Assembly (NCBI RefSeq): GCF_000422345.1
Contig: NZ_AULP01000001.1
Span: 124,001-188,000, forward strand
From: Neomelitea salexigens DSM 19753
Lineage (GTDB): Bacteria > Pseudomonadota > Gammaproteobacteria > Pseudomonadales > Spongiibacteraceae
Direction: 5' to 3'
Length of the DNA stretch: 64,000 bases
Shown: positions 54,200 through 63,647 of the stretch, piece after piece
How positions within the stretch are numbered: the first letter of the stretch is position 1
Layout of the letters: each line of letters begins with the position of its first letter
The notes under the pieces: generated by a model
What the model saw: the letters and a program-made list of their open reading frames with translations, nothing else
The model's database searches: none
Told to the model about the DNA's origin: nothing
Position numbers and translations under genes: made by a program

Positions 54200-55588
54200 T
54201 CAATTTCGCTTAAGTACAACCCAGTTTGCAAAGCGGCCGCGAATAACACGCAGCAGCATGCCATCATCACTGCGTGATGCCGCCGCCTGTAGCTCATTAA
54301 TACTGCGTATGCGCCGCTGATTCACAGACACTAACAAGTCACCGGGGCGCAGCTTAGAGGCAGCCAAGGCATCCTGCTTAACCTCGGTAACGACCACGCC
54401 TTTGCCATCGTCGGCATTTTTTAGGCTAACGCCGTCAAGCAGAGGATGCACCGACCGTGCATCGGCATCGACCTGCTTTTCAGCCGACCCCAAAACAACC
54501 TTGTAGCGTTTCTCGCGCCCTTCTCTTAGCAGCGTGATCGCCACTTTGTCGCCGACTCGTCGCAAGCCGATGGCGTTTCGCAGCTGCGCAGAACTCAGTA
54601 CGGCCTTGCCATCCACAGCGATCACGACATCACCCGCCTCTATGCCAGCCTTGTCTGCGGCCGAATTTTCTTGAACCTCTGCCACTACAGCGCCGCGCTG
54701 ACCCGCTTCAATATCAAAGGCTTCCGCCAACTCGGGCGTCAGGTCCTGGATAATAACGCCCAGCTGACCCCGACGTACCTCGCCGTGCTGAAGAATCTGT
54801 TCAATGCTCGCCATGGCCATATTTGCCGGAATGGCAAAACCGATACCTACGTTACCACCGGAGGGCGCCAGAATCGCGGTATTCACGCCAACTAACTCTC
54901 CGCGTAAATTTACCAGTGCGCCACCCGAGTTACCGGGGTTGATAGAGGCATCGGTTTGGATGAAATTCTCATAGCCCTCAATACCCAGTCCGGTGCGACC
55001 TAAGGCACTGACAATCCCGGTGGTCACCGTTTGTCCCAGGCCAAAGGGGTTACCGATCGCCACGACAAAATCGCCCACACGCAATTTATCGGAGTCAGCG
55101 AGGCGCACCGCGGTGAGCTTTTCGCTGGGAATTTTCAGCACCGCGATGTCAACGTCTGGATCAGAGCCGACCAGCTCTGCGGTAAAACTGCGCCCGTCCT
55201 CCAGTGACACCGTGATTTCATCCGCACCGTCAATCACATGGTGATTGGTGAGCACAGTCCCCTCACCCGCATCGATAATCACGCCCGACCCAGCACTCTG
55301 CGTGCGGCGCTGGCGCGGCTGCAATTGCTGCTGAGGCATATTGAAGAAACGGCGAAAGAAGGGGTCGTTTAACAGTGGGTTCTGCTGAACCCGTTGTGTC
55401 GTGTAGGTTGAAATATTGACCACCGCTGGATTCACCGACTTCAACATCGGCGCCAAACTGGGCAATGGCTCCCCGTCACTCCCCGACTTCGGTAGTAGAG
55501 CAAAGCTGTGCGTGCTTACCGCTAACAGCAGCACGGCAAAAACCGTTAAATATGAGCGGGAAATGGTGGTTTGCAAAATCCGGGTCAT
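54200..55588 (-). CDS. degQ: DegQ/MucD-type periplasmic serine endoprotease
   Basis: Periplasmic HtrA-family protease of 462 residues that degrades misfolded proteins. The signal peptide is at 1-30 (ending SFALLPK). The protease domain carries H117 (TNHHV), D147 (DVDIAVL) and S221 (GNSGGAL). Two PDZ domains follow (about 265-360 and 375-460). The short region after the signal, rich in Gln/Arg (QQQLQPRQRR), resembles the DegP/Q LA loop. An unusual inverted repeat lies upstream. The name DegQ rather than DegP or MucD is a choice by overall form. Confidence 0.93.
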   Translation of the reverse strand: MTRILQTTISRSYLTVFAVLLLAVSTHSFALLPKSGSDGEPLPSLAPMLKSVNPAVVNISTYTTQRVQQNPLLNDPFFRRFFNMPQQQLQPRQRRTQSAGSGVIIDAGEGTVLTNHHVIDGADEITVSLEDGRSFTAELVGSDPDVDIAVLKIPSEKLTAVRLADSDKLRVGDFVVAIGNPFGLGQTVTTGIVSALGRTGLGIEGYENFIQTDASINPGNSGGALVNLRGELVGVNTAILAPSGGNVGIGFAIPANMAMASIEQILQHGEVRRGQLGVIIQDLTPELAEAFDIEAGQRGAVVAEVQENSAADKAGIEAGDVVIAVDGKAVLSSAQLRNAIGLRRVGDKVAITLLREGREKRYKVVLGSAEKQVDADARSVHPLLDGVSLKNADDGKGVVVTEVKQDALAASKLRPGDLLVSVNQRRIRSINELQAAASRSDDGMLLRVIRGRFANWVVLKRN

Positions 55589-55630
55589 AACTGTGCCGAT
55601 CTCCTCATAACGTTGATAACAAGGTTAGAG

Positions 55631-55672
55631 TGCAGAATCCAAAATTATTTCCCTAAATAAGCAGATTCTGCA
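55631..55672. repeat. 42-base imperfect inverted repeat upstream of degQ
   Basis: TGCAGAATC (55631-55639) pairs perfectly with GATTCTGCA (55664-55672), and inside it TTATTT pairs with AAATAA around CCCT. It lies 43 bases before the degQ ATG and 22 bases after the PHA-system gene. No T-run follows on either strand, so it is not a classical terminator; it could be an operator or an mRNA structure. Confidence 0.7.
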
Positions 55673-55694
55673 AGATCAGCAAATTACTGCCTGC

Positions 55695-55973
55695 TCAGGC
55701 CAGTTTTTCTGCCATCGCCTTGGAGAGCTCATCGCGGATTCGCGACTTAAAAGGCTTCATCATCATTCCCAGCTGGATGTCGACCTTGACCTCGCCCTCC
55801 AACAATTGCAACACCCCCTGAATACCGGAGCGCTTCAGCTCCAGTTCTCGGTCGCTGCGCCAATGGGCCTTCATCTCAAAACGGTCGCTCAGTTTCACTG
55901 CTAAAGCATCGAGCATCTCCCGAACATCTGCGTCGCTTTTCGAGTGGCGTTGACTAAGAGAAATTTTCGACAC
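55695..55973 (-). CDS. Polyhydroxyalkanoic acid system family protein
   Basis: Small protein of 92 residues (ISLSQRHSKSDADVREMLDAL, FEMKAHWRSDRELELKRSGIQG, VDIQLGMMMKPFKSRI), the PHA_gran_rgn type. Relatives are linked to storage-granule regulation, but no pha genes are in this window. The start is the GTG at 55973, with GGAGA upstream. An open frame extends back through the tRNA gene to 56135 and must be ignored. It lies between tRNA-Ala and degQ. Confidence 0.82.
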   Translation of the reverse strand: MSKISLSQRHSKSDADVREMLDALAVKLSDRFEMKAHWRSDRELELKRSGIQGVLQLLEGEVKVDIQLGMMMKPFKSRIRDELSKAMAEKLA

Positions 55974-56053
55974 GGTCAGTCTCCAGTAAGTCGCATCGGG
56001 AATATCAAGTATTCTAGCAGAGTCGCACCCAGGCGCTGACGGAATTGCAGGCA

Positions 56054-56078
56054 TAAAAAAACCGCCGGTAGGCGGTTC
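56054..56078 (-). terminator. Intrinsic terminator after tRNA-Ala
   Basis: On the minus strand AACCGCC-TACC-GGCGGTT forms a 7-base stem followed by a run of about seven T. It begins 9 bases past the tRNA 3' end. Confidence 0.9.
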
Positions 56079-56086
56079 TTTTAATT

Positions 56087-56162
<76 letters not shown>

Positions 56163-56176
56163 GAAAGAGGCTGCGC

Positions 56177-56205
56177 ATATTAAGGTTCGCCCCCGACCTT
56201 GTCAA
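56177..56205 (-). promoter_or_regulatory. Promoter of tRNA-Ala
   Basis: On the minus strand a perfect TTGACA (56205-56200) and TAATAT (56182-56177) are separated by 17 bases. The GC-rich stretch after the -10 (GCGCAGCC) resembles the discriminator of stable-RNA promoters that respond to ppGpp. The start would fall about 8 bases before the mature tRNA. Confidence 0.85.
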
Positions 56206-56259
56206 CACGCGCAGTAAAAAAAAATCCCCTTTAACAACACAGGCGCATTGCCGCCACCA

Positions 56260-57744
56260 TCAAGGGAGTTGTTGGTAGCGTTTTTCCAGCTTCTTAAGTT
56301 TTTTCTTGCCCACACCGCCCAAAATATCAATGGCGTGGCGAATGCGCGCACGACTGATTTCCGGCCCCAGTATTTCCATGGAGTCGACGACTGAAATCGA
56401 TGCAGTGGTGCCCGCAATGGCAATAAACAGCGGTGGCATCACATCTTTCATGCGCAGTTCCAGACCGTCGACCAACGCTTTGATATCGGCAAACAAGGTA
56501 TCGCGCTGCCAATCGGACTCGGCCTCCAAACGCCACAAGCAGCACTGCAAGACCTCAACCAACTGCTCTTCCTCTAAGGTGCACTGAGCAAAACTTTCCT
56601 TGCTCAGCGGCAGCATTCCCGACAGGAAAAAACCCGCCAGCGGTGCGATATCGGTAAATACCTCAATACGCTGTTTTAGGTGTGGCAACATTTTGGTCAG
56701 CGTTTCCCGATTCAATGCCCAGCGCTGCAGGCGCTCAATTAGGGCGTCGTCGCTCAAGTCCTCTCGCAACCACAGCCCATTAAGCCAGCGCAGTTTCTCA
56801 ACATCGAAAATCGGGCCACCCAAGCTGACACGCTGAATGTCGAAGTGCTCGATCATTGTCTGCAGGCTAAACTTCTCGCGCTCATCGGGCATGCTCCAGC
56901 CCATTCGCCCCAAGTAATTAAGTAGCGCCTCCGGCAAAAAGCCCATGCGCTGGTAGTACAAAATACTAGTGGGGTTCTTGCGCTTACTGAGCTTGCTTTT
57001 GTCAGGGTTGCGCAACAGTGGCAAATGGCAAAGTTGCGGCATCTGCCAGCCAAAATACTCGTACAGCAACTTGTGTTTAGGCGCAGAGTTCAACCATTCT
57101 TCGCCGCGCAGCACGTGGGTAATACCCATCAAATGGTCATCGACGACATTGGCCAAATGGTAGGTAGGCAGGCCATCGGATTTCAACAATATCTGCGCGT
57201 CGACCTGGCCCCAATCTAATTCCACGGTACCGCGCAACATATCTTCTATCTCGCAACGACCCGCTTCTTCGGGCACCACCATGCGAATAACATAGGGCAT
57301 GCCCTCGGCTTCGCGGCGCTGCTGCTCGTCGTCACTCAGGCGCAGATCTGAGGGTTTTAAGGCCGTGTGCTGGCCTTCAGCACGCCGCGCTTCTCTCAGA
57401 GCATCGAGTTCCTCAGGGCTGCGATAACAGCGAAACGCCAAGCCCTTCGCGATAAGTTGCTCGCAGTGCTCACGGTAAATTTCGCTGCGCTCACTCTGCC
57501 GGTAAGGCCCTGCTTGCCCGCCCACATCTGGCCCTTCATCCCAGTCCAAGCCCAGCCAGCGCAGGGAGTCTAAAATGGCCTGCTCTGACTCTGGCGTCGA
57601 ACGCTGCTGGTCAGTGTCTTCAATGCGCAGCAGAAACTGGCCGCCTTGGCTTTTTGCAAAGCAGTAGTTAAACAGGGCGATGTATGCGGTGCCGACGTGT
57701 GGATCACCAGTGGGGGATGGCGCAATGCGAGTGCGAACAGTCAT
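56260..57744 (-). CDS. gltX: Glutamyl-tRNA synthetase
   Basis: Class I aminoacyl-tRNA synthetase of 494 residues. Seen: the HIGH-type motif [13 protein letters not shown] (9-21), [18 protein letters not shown] and the KMSKS-type motif KLSKRKNP. The C-terminal helical anticodon-binding domain covers about 330-494. It matches the Pseudomonas GluRS N-terminus closely. Only one gltX is in the window. It is divergent from dusA (123 bases apart). No strong Shine-Dalgarno is visible before the ATG. Confidence 0.97.
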   Translation of the reverse strand: MTVRTRIAPSPTGDPHVGTAYIALFNYCFAKSQGGQFLLRIEDTDQQRSTPESEQAILDSLRWLGLDWDEGPDVGGQAGPYRQSERSEIYREHCEQLIAKGLAFRCYRSPEELDALREARRAEGQHTALKPSDLRLSDDEQQRREAEGMPYVIRMVVPEEAGRCEIEDMLRGTVELDWGQVDAQILLKSDGLPTYHLANVVDDHLMGITHVLRGEEWLNSAPKHKLLYEYFGWQMPQLCHLPLLRNPDKSKLSKRKNPTSILYYQRMGFLPEALLNYLGRMGWSMPDEREKFSLQTMIEHFDIQRVSLGGPIFDVEKLRWLNGLWLREDLSDDALIERLQRWALNRETLTKMLPHLKQRIEVFTDIAPLAGFFLSGMLPLSKESFAQCTLEEEQLVEVLQCCLWRLEAESDWQRDTLFADIKALVDGLELRMKDVMPPLFIAIAGTTASISVVDSMEILGPEISRARIRHAIDILGGVGKKKLKKLEKRYQQLP

Positions 57745-57867
57745 GGAGAGTTGTTTACCATTTCAATACAATTAGCGTTGGCCGCGCGCATAAGCTGCGA
57801 CATGAAAGGCGCCATTATACGGGCCAGCGGCGATAAGATTCACCTACCCCGGAGGTTTTCCTGGCGA

Positions 57868-58920
57868 ATGCCCAACAATACCCTCGACAGGCGCTTCTGC
57901 GTAGCGCCAATGCTGGACTGGTCAGACCGCCACTGCCGTTTCTTTTGGCGAAAAATGAGTCGGCGCGCCGTGCTCTACACAGAAATGGTGACCACTGGCG
58001 CCCTGCTTCACGGCGACCAACACCGGCATTTGCAGTTCAGCACAGAGGAGCAACCCCTCGCCTTGCAGTTGGGCGGTAGCGATCCTGGCGACTTAGCCAA
58101 GGCAGTCAAGCTTGCCAAACAATGGGGCTACGACGAGGTGAATCTGAATTGTGGCTGCCCCTCTGACCGTGTTCAAAATGGCTTTTTTGGCGCGTGTTTA
58201 ATGGCCCGCCCCCGCCTGGTGGCAGACTGCGTCGCCGCGATGATTGATGCTAGTGACTTGCCGGTCACCGTGAAACACCGCATTGGTATTGATGATCAGG
58301 AAGGTTATGAGCCGCTGCACGACTTTGTTGACCAAATTCATCAGGCAGGCTGTAACACGATCATTGTGCACGCCCGCAAAGCGTGGCTACAGGGTTTAAG
58401 CCCCAAAGAAAACCGGGAAATCCCGCCGTTGAATTACGATATGGTTTACCAGCTCAAAAATGACTTTCCCAAACTGGAGGTCATTATCAATGGTGGTATC
58501 GACAGTATCGACGACGCGCTATCGCATTTGTCACATGTCGATGGCAGTATGTTGGGGCGCAGTATTTACCAGAACCCCTACCAACTGGTGGAGGTAGATG
58601 AACGTATCTATGCCGATGAAGCCAATCAGCGCAGCCGGCAGGATGTTGTCGAATCACTCTACCCCTACATTGAAAAGGAACTTGCAAGCGGTACTCGACT
58701 CCACCATATAACGCGGCATATTCTCGGGATTTTTAATGGCCAGGCCGGAGCCCGCCAGTTCCGCCGCCACCTCAGTCAGCATGCGCACCGGAATGACGCC
58801 GGACTGGAGGTGCTGCAAGAAGCACTGGCCCTGACAACAACGGCGCAACAACGCCTGCAAGACTACGCGCAACAACGTGCTGCCCAAACCCTGCAGGAAA
58901 GCGAAATCAAGATACGGTGA
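57868..58920 (+). CDS. dusA: tRNA-dihydrouridine(20/20a) synthase DusA
   Basis: FMN-dependent enzyme of 350 residues that reduces U20/U20a in the D-loop of tRNA. Seen: the FMN-binding start [31 protein letters not shown]; the catalytic-cysteine region [36 protein letters not shown]; and [10 protein letters not shown]. The ATG at 57868 is chosen; the open frame back to 57646 overlaps gltX. GGAGG lies 12 bases upstream, slightly far. tal follows after 13 bases. Confidence 0.94.
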   Translation: MPNNTLDRRFCVAPMLDWSDRHCRFFWRKMSRRAVLYTEMVTTGALLHGDQHRHLQFSTEEQPLALQLGGSDPGDLAKAVKLAKQWGYDEVNLNCGCPSDRVQNGFFGACLMARPRLVADCVAAMIDASDLPVTVKHRIGIDDQEGYEPLHDFVDQIHQAGCNTIIVHARKAWLQGLSPKENREIPPLNYDMVYQLKNDFPKLEVIINGGIDSIDDALSHLSHVDGSMLGRSIYQNPYQLVEVDERIYADEANQRSRQDVVESLYPYIEKELASGTRLHHITRHILGIFNGQAGARQFRRHLSQHAHRNDAGLEVLQEALALTTTAQQRLQDYAQQRAAQTLQESEIKIR

Positions 58921-58933
58921 TAGGATTCATTTA

Positions 58934-59890
58934 ATGAGCAGTATACTGGCACAACTGAAAGCGATGACGGATGTCGTGGCCGACACCGGCGACATCGAGG
59001 CAATCAAGCGCTTTTCCCCTCAAGATGCGACCACCAACCCCTCACTCATCCTAAAAGCCGCTCAGCTGCCTCAGTATCAGGCGCTGATTGACCGCATCGT
59101 TGCCGAAAACATTACCGACCCTAACAACGACGAACAAATTAAAACCGCCTGTACGCGCCTGGCCGTGGCGATAGGCAGCGAAATTAGTCAGCTGGTGCCA
59201 GGAAAAGTCTCCACAGAAGTGGACGCTCGGCTCTCCTTCGATACTGCCGCGACCATCGAACAAGCCAAGACTATCGTCAAGCTATACGAAGAAGCGGGTG
59301 TTGGGCGCGACAAGTTATTAGTAAAAATCGCCTCGACGTGGGAAGGCATTCAAGCTGCCGCAGAGCTCGAAAAAGCCGGCATTGAATGTAACCTGACCCT
59401 ATTGTTCAGCCTGGTACAAGCAGCAGCATGTGCCGAGGCAGGTGCAACATTGATCTCGCCCTTTGTCGGGCGCATTCTCGACTGGCACGTGGCGCGCGGC
59501 GACACTCCCGAAAGCCCGGCACAAGATCCCGGCGTGCAGTCAGTCGCGGGTATCTATGCCTACTACAAACAGCATGGCTACAGCACCATTGTGATGGGCG
59601 CGAGCTTTCGAAATACCGGCGAAATTGCTGAGCTAGCGGGTTGTGACCGACTCACAATCAGTCCTGCCCTGCTCGAAGAATTGGATAATGCGCAAGGTGA
59701 ACTGCCACAGCGCCTGAGTCCTGACGCCGACTTTGCAACACAACAGAAGCTCGACTCTAGCGAAGCATCTTTTCGCTGGGCCATGAATGAAGATGCCATG
59801 GCAACGGAAAAGCTGGCAGAAGGGATTCGCGCCTTTGCCGCCGATCAAAGGAAACTCGAGGATTTGTTGAGAGGCTGGCAAGGTGTTTGA
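58934..59890 (+). CDS. talB: Transaldolase
   Basis: Pentose-phosphate enzyme of 318 residues, E. coli TalB size. The Schiff-base lysine K131 lies in [10 protein letters not shown]. The typical [10 protein letters not shown] start (31-40) and [11 protein letters not shown] segment are seen. The ATG at 58934 is chosen; a longer frame starts inside dusA. Its end overlaps terB by 8 bases. dusA-tal is the same order as in Pseudomonas. Confidence 0.96.
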   Translation: MSSILAQLKAMTDVVADTGDIEAIKRFSPQDATTNPSLILKAAQLPQYQALIDRIVAENITDPNNDEQIKTACTRLAVAIGSEISQLVPGKVSTEVDARLSFDTAATIEQAKTIVKLYEEAGVGRDKLLVKIASTWEGIQAAAELEKAGIECNLTLLFSLVQAAACAEAGATLISPFVGRILDWHVARGDTPESPAQDPGVQSVAGIYAYYKQHGYSTIVMGASFRNTGEIAELAGCDRLTISPALLEELDNAQGELPQRLSPDADFATQQKLDSSEASFRWAMNEDAMATEKLAEGIRAFAADQRKLEDLLRGWQGV

Positions 59891-60344
59891 GTTTATAAAA
59901 AACTTGCTGGGCGAGGCCTCCAATGCCGACGGCAGCGACGAGCTGTCGATGGAATTGGTAGCCGCCTCGCTGCTGATAGAAGTCAGCAAATCCGACTACA
60001 AGCAAGAGCCGGCAGAAGTGGATAAGATTCGCCAACTGCTGGTGCAGCACTTTCATCTCAGTGCAGACGAAATTGAAGCCTTTATGGAAAAGGCGCATGA
60101 GTCGACCCAAGACAGCACCTCCCTCTACCCCTTTACCCGCTACATCAATGACAATTGCAATAATGCAGAGAAATTCCAACTGGTGAAGGCGCTGTGGGAA
60201 GTTGCGGCGGAAGACGGCGACATAGACAAGTACGAAGAGCACGTCATTCGTAAAATTTCAGAGTTGATTTACCTGCCCCACAAGGACTTTATCAGGGCAA
60301 AACTGATGGTTTGTGAAACGCTTGGCCTGACAGCAAAAAAGTAA
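59883..60344 (+). CDS. TerB-family protein
   Basis: Soluble, all-helical protein of 153 residues of the tellurite-resistance TerB fold ([56 protein letters not shown]). The acidic motif AAEDGDID resembles the metal-binding part of the fold. The GTG start overlaps tal by 8 bases. No other ter genes are present, so tellurite resistance should not be assumed. Confidence 0.88.
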   Translation: MFEFIKNLLGEASNADGSDELSMELVAASLLIEVSKSDYKQEPAEVDKIRQLLVQHFHLSADEIEAFMEKAHESTQDSTSLYPFTRYINDNCNNAEKFQLVKALWEVAAEDGDIDKYEEHVIRKISELIYLPHKDFIRAKLMVCETLGLTAKK

Positions 60345-60354
60345 TGCCGCAGGC

Positions 60355-60843
60355 TTAATAACACTGCCCTTCCAGCAGGGTGACAAGCTCGCGAAACTTA
60401 GCCCGATTGCTGTCATTCATCCCCATGAGCACGCGATGCGCCTCCAGCACTTTGGCGCGAACAGCGTCCTCACTGTCGGGCAATACCGGCAGTTCATTCA
60501 GGTCCTCGTCGTCTACCACTGGCTCTTGGCGAATACAGAAAACGCGGTCAAACCCCATGCTATCCAGCACGCGAGTGATATCAGGATTAGTAGACAAAAT
60601 AACCGGCACATAGGAAAAGCGCTGCTTGGCTTTGATTGCCAGTTTTGCGAGCAAGCCGAGGGTGGTGCTGTCTATATTGGTTGCATCGACGAGATCAATA
60701 ACGACACTGGCAAACCCTTTACTGGTTAGCATATCGTCAAAAAAATCATCCATCGTCGTACAAAGGGTTAGACGCACTTCGCCAACCAACTTAATGACGA
60801 AGGCACCGTCTTGCTCTGCGACCAAAATCTTACCTGGCTGCAT
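60355..60843 (-). CDS. rssC: STAS-domain anti-sigma factor antagonist (RssC-like)
   Basis: Protein of 162 residues with an N-terminal STAS domain (about 1-105) and an acidic C-terminal tail (VVDDEDLNELPVLPDSEDAV). The phosphorylatable S59 in DATNIDSTTLG is conserved. It follows the phosphatase gene by 6 bases. In P. aeruginosa the corresponding pair, next to tal and vacJ/mlaA, is RssB/RssC. In that scheme dephosphorylated STAS protein binds an anti-sigma factor. The anti-sigma factor or kinase is not in the window. Confidence 0.85.
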   Translation of the reverse strand: MQPGKILVAEQDGAFVIKLVGEVRLTLCTTMDDFFDDMLTSKGFASVVIDLVDATNIDSTTLGLLAKLAIKAKQRFSYVPVILSTNPDITRVLDSMGFDRVFCIRQEPVVDDEDLNELPVLPDSEDAVRAKVLEAHRVLMGMNDSNRAKFRELVTLLEGQCY

Positions 60844-60849
60844 AACTTC

Positions 60850-62031
60850 TTATAACCTGCTGATGACTAAGATGGCGATATCATCCGGTGCATCACCAAT
60901 GTTGTTTAAGTCGAAGGCCGTTACCAGTTCACTGGACGAACGCTGCCCAGCGCTGAGTAGAGCCAATAACGCCTCTTCTTTTTCCTTTAGCGAGTCGCGT
61001 TGTAACACTTCCAATATACCATCGGAAAAGAGTGTCAGCACGGCGCCACTCGGAAAGCAGATCATATGATCAGTAAAAGCGGCGTCGCTAAAAAGCCCCA
61101 CGGGCATATCGTGTTCCGGCAAAAATTCAGCCTGCCCGTCACAGGCCAGCACCGGCGCTGGAAGGTGTCCCGCAACCGCGTAACAGAGTTGATCACAGTT
61201 CAGGTCAAAGACGCCGACGCACATGGTCACATGCTTGCCGATACCCATTTCAAGAAGCTCACGGTTGGCAATGGCAAGCATTTTCGCGGGAGACAGTATT
61301 GCCGTTGAGCCGCGATGGAGGTAGTCACTGCGCTTACGAGCGAAAAGGTTTTTCAAAAATACGGTAACAAAGGCGGAGCTAGCGCCGTGGCCTGACACAT
61401 CGGCAACAAAGAACACTGCCCTGTCATCGCCGACGAGAAAATAATCTACGAAGTCCCCGCTCAGATAGAGAGACGGCAAAATAAAGTGGCAGAATTGGTA
61501 GCCTTCAATGTCTTTTGGTGTGTCTGGCAACAGTAATTGCTGAACGTGCTTACCCGCCTGTTGATCTTGCTGAAGGTGGGTCAGACTTTCCAGCAACTCG
61601 CGGTTGGCCGCTTCTAATTTGTGGCGATATGCGAGGTTCTCGCGCTTTAGTTCGCAGCGTTCTACCGCGCGATTAATGGCATGGCGAATGACATCAGCGC
61701 TTTCTGGCGGCAGCATGAGGTAATCGGTAGCGCCGTGGCGCACAGCAGAGAGAACATCGGCCAGGCTCTCGCGCCGCGACACACAGATCAGGGGAAGCTC
61801 TCGGGGATCCGCGGCCATATCATCAAGCAACGTGATGCCTTGGCCGTCGGGCAGATCGATATCAATCATCACAATATCGATGTCGTCTTCCCGAAAACAG
61901 CGCAGCGCCTCTGTACTGTCGTCGATACTCAACACGATAACGCCGAGGGCCTCTAGGGCTTCGCGCAATTGCCGATGAAGGTCATCGCGGTGCTGAACAA
62001 GCAGCAGCCGGTGATGTAAGGGTCTGGTCAT
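60850..62031 (-). CDS. rssB: Response regulator with PP2C-type phosphatase domain (RssB-like)
   Basis: Protein of 393 residues. The receiver domain (about 1-130) has phospho-acceptor D57 in MIDIDLPDG. A helical linker (about 130-175) is followed by a PP2C/SpoIIE-like phosphatase domain (about 190-393) with FVDYFLVGDD, VADVSGHGASSA and metal-binding DGILEVLQ and DDIAILVI. It probably removes phosphate from S59 of the STAS protein encoded 6 bases downstream, under control of an unknown histidine kinase. Confidence 0.9.
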   Translation of the reverse strand: MTRPLHHRLLLVQHRDDLHRQLREALEALGVIVLSIDDSTEALRCFREDDIDIVMIDIDLPDGQGITLLDDMAADPRELPLICVSRRESLADVLSAVRHGATDYLMLPPESADVIRHAINRAVERCELKRENLAYRHKLEAANRELLESLTHLQQDQQAGKHVQQLLLPDTPKDIEGYQFCHFILPSLYLSGDFVDYFLVGDDRAVFFVADVSGHGASSAFVTVFLKNLFARKRSDYLHRGSTAILSPAKMLAIANRELLEMGIGKHVTMCVGVFDLNCDQLCYAVAGHLPAPVLACDGQAEFLPEHDMPVGLFSDAAFTDHMICFPSGAVLTLFSDGILEVLQRDSLKEKEEALLALLSAGQRSSSELVTAFDLNNIGDAPDDIAILVISRL

Positions 62032-62104
62032 CTGCCTGTTTTACCTATACGGCGCCACCGGAGCAAGCCATGTGCCTGTGCAGGATTCACATCCCGCTAC
62101 CCTG

Positions 62105-62824
62105 CTATTCAAAATCAAAGGACTCAAAATCCTCGTCGCCAAAGCTATCCTGGAACTCGCCATCGTTAATTAAGAACTGACGACGCTGCAAATAGGCATC
62201 TTTCAGAAACGTGTACTTATCACCGCTGACGAGCTCATCAGAGCCCAATAATTTTGCACGCACTTGCACAAGATCCAACGCCATCAAACCCAATTCAGCG
62301 GCAAGGGGTTCAACCTCACTGGTTGGCGAGGCATAGCGATCGACAAAGCGACTGCTACCATCGCGAATCGTACTTGGACCAAGTAAGGGCAGCATTAGAA
62401 AGGGGCCGGACTCTACTCCCCAAACAGCCAGAGTTTGCCCAAAATCTTCTGACTCGCGCGGCAGCCCCAGATGGGTCGCGACATCAAAAAAGCCCAACAC
62501 GCCCACCGTGGTGTTAATCAGAAAGCGCCCAGCATCGACGATGGCGTCTTTGCCCTCGCCCTGAAGGACATCATTGAAGAAGTTCTTTACTTCACCGAGG
62601 TTGTCAAAAACATTGCCGATACCCTGGTCAATGAATCTCGGCGTCACATCTTTGTAAGCCTTGGCAACCGGTTTGGCAACGTAGCGATCCGCCCCCTCGT
62701 TAAAGGCGAAAATATGGCGGTTGAGGCCTTCCCAAGGGTCGCGGGGATCATTGCCATATTCTGCGGCGAGAGACAGCGGCGCGAACAGACAAATCACCGT
62801 GGTGAGCAGCCTATGCAGCAACAT
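62105..62824 (-). CDS. mlaA: MlaA/VacJ family outer-membrane lipid-asymmetry protein
   Basis: Protein of 239 residues that in the family removes mislocalised phospholipids from the outer leaflet. The signal peptide is at about 1-20 (ending SLAAEYGN), followed by the MlaA domain: DPWEGLNRHIFAFNEGADRY, FLINTTVGVLGFFDVA, EDFGQTLAVWGVESGPFLMLPLLGPS. No lipobox cysteine follows the signal, so it is probably not lipidated, unlike the E. coli protein. The ATG at 62824 fits the signal peptide; the frame open to 62974 does not. The acidic tail FGDEDFESFDFE is unusual. The mlaFEDCB genes are not in the window. Confidence 0.9.
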   Translation of the reverse strand: MLLHRLLTTVICLFAPLSLAAEYGNDPRDPWEGLNRHIFAFNEGADRYVAKPVAKAYKDVTPRFIDQGIGNVFDNLGEVKNFFNDVLQGEGKDAIVDAGRFLINTTVGVLGFFDVATHLGLPRESEDFGQTLAVWGVESGPFLMLPLLGPSTIRDGSSRFVDRYASPTSEVEPLAAELGLMALDLVQVRAKLLGSDELVSGDKYTFLKDAYLQRRQFLINDGEFQDSFGDEDFESFDFE

Positions 62825-62891
62825 GCGAATAGTATTCCCTAACGTTGTATTGCGCCCACTATACCTAAAGCCCACATTAATACCAGCGATG

Positions 62892-63647
62892 TTATTCGCC
62901 AGTGAACGAAGGCTCTGCAAGGCAGAGAATATCCGCCTCAAGCAGCTGCTGTAGCAGGCTCTCAGCGAAGTCAACGAGGCGGTCTTCCTCCGTCGACAAT
63001 TCCGCAGCCAAGCTAGCTAAACACGCTCGGGGAGGCGCTCCTCCCTCTAGCAACGCTAACAAGCGAGCGGTGACCGCATTAATTTCCATAAAGCGCACCG
63101 CGTCGCTACGGTCCCGGTACACCACCAAATACGTCATGTCCCCCGACGGATGGGGAGGTTGATAGGCCTTCGAAATACGGTGGACCGGGTATGGGTAACT
63201 CAAGCTCCAGGCGAGGGGCGATTTCCGCAAACAGGTATCGACCAAGGGCGCGGACGCAGACAGCTTAGCCGGCAGCGTGGCAGTGTCTGTATCGAGGGCG
63301 AGCTCCACCCACTCATAGTGCGCCAGAGCCCGTAAAAATGGCGGATCATCCGGGTGGTCGCGCGCACTGCTAAGGTAGTGAAGAAACTCCTCGGCAATTT
63401 GCAAAAAATACGGGCTCTGACAGTGATGGACTTTCATAAAGTCCCGCACCATGGCGTGCCACTGATCATCGGGAAAAATACTGCGACAAACCGGAAAGCC
63501 ACCGCTGATGAAGCCCTCTATGTTCTTGTAGAACAAGTCTCGATACACGGCCAGGCGTCGAGGCTCGATCCCCGATGGCGGTGGACAAGACTCCGGATCG
63601 CGCAAATAGGCGGTGAAGGCCTGCTGCTGTTGCTGAAAGGGACCCAT
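62892..63647 (-). CDS. DUF2063 protein, partner of an MNIO enzyme (BufC/HvfC-like)
   Basis: Protein of 251 residues with an N-terminal DUF2063 domain (about 5-100: RRLAVYRDLFYKNIEGFISGGFPVCRSIF) and a C-terminal winged-helix-like region ending VDFAESLLQQLLEADILCLAEP. Family members act beside DUF692 (MNIO) iron enzymes, binding the precursor peptide during RiPP maturation. Its ATG overlaps the stop of the DUF692 gene by one base (TAATG), so the two are translated together. Confidence 0.86.
   Translation of the reverse strand: MGPFQQQQQAFTAYLRDPESCPPPSGIEPRRLAVYRDLFYKNIEGFISGGFPVCRSIFPDDQWHAMVRDFMKVHHCQSPYFLQIAEEFLHYLSSARDHPDDPPFLRALAHYEWVELALDTDTATLPAKLSASAPLVDTCLRKSPLAWSLSYPYPVHRISKAYQPPHPSGDMTYLVVYRDRSDAVRFMEINAVTARLLALLEGGAPPRACLASLAAELSTEEDRLVDFAESLLQQLLEADILCLAEPSFTGE

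Noticed and set aside
59883-60344. Tellurite resistance locus
   Set aside because: Only a lone TerB-fold protein is present; terC, terD and related genes are absent, so the name does not imply resistance.
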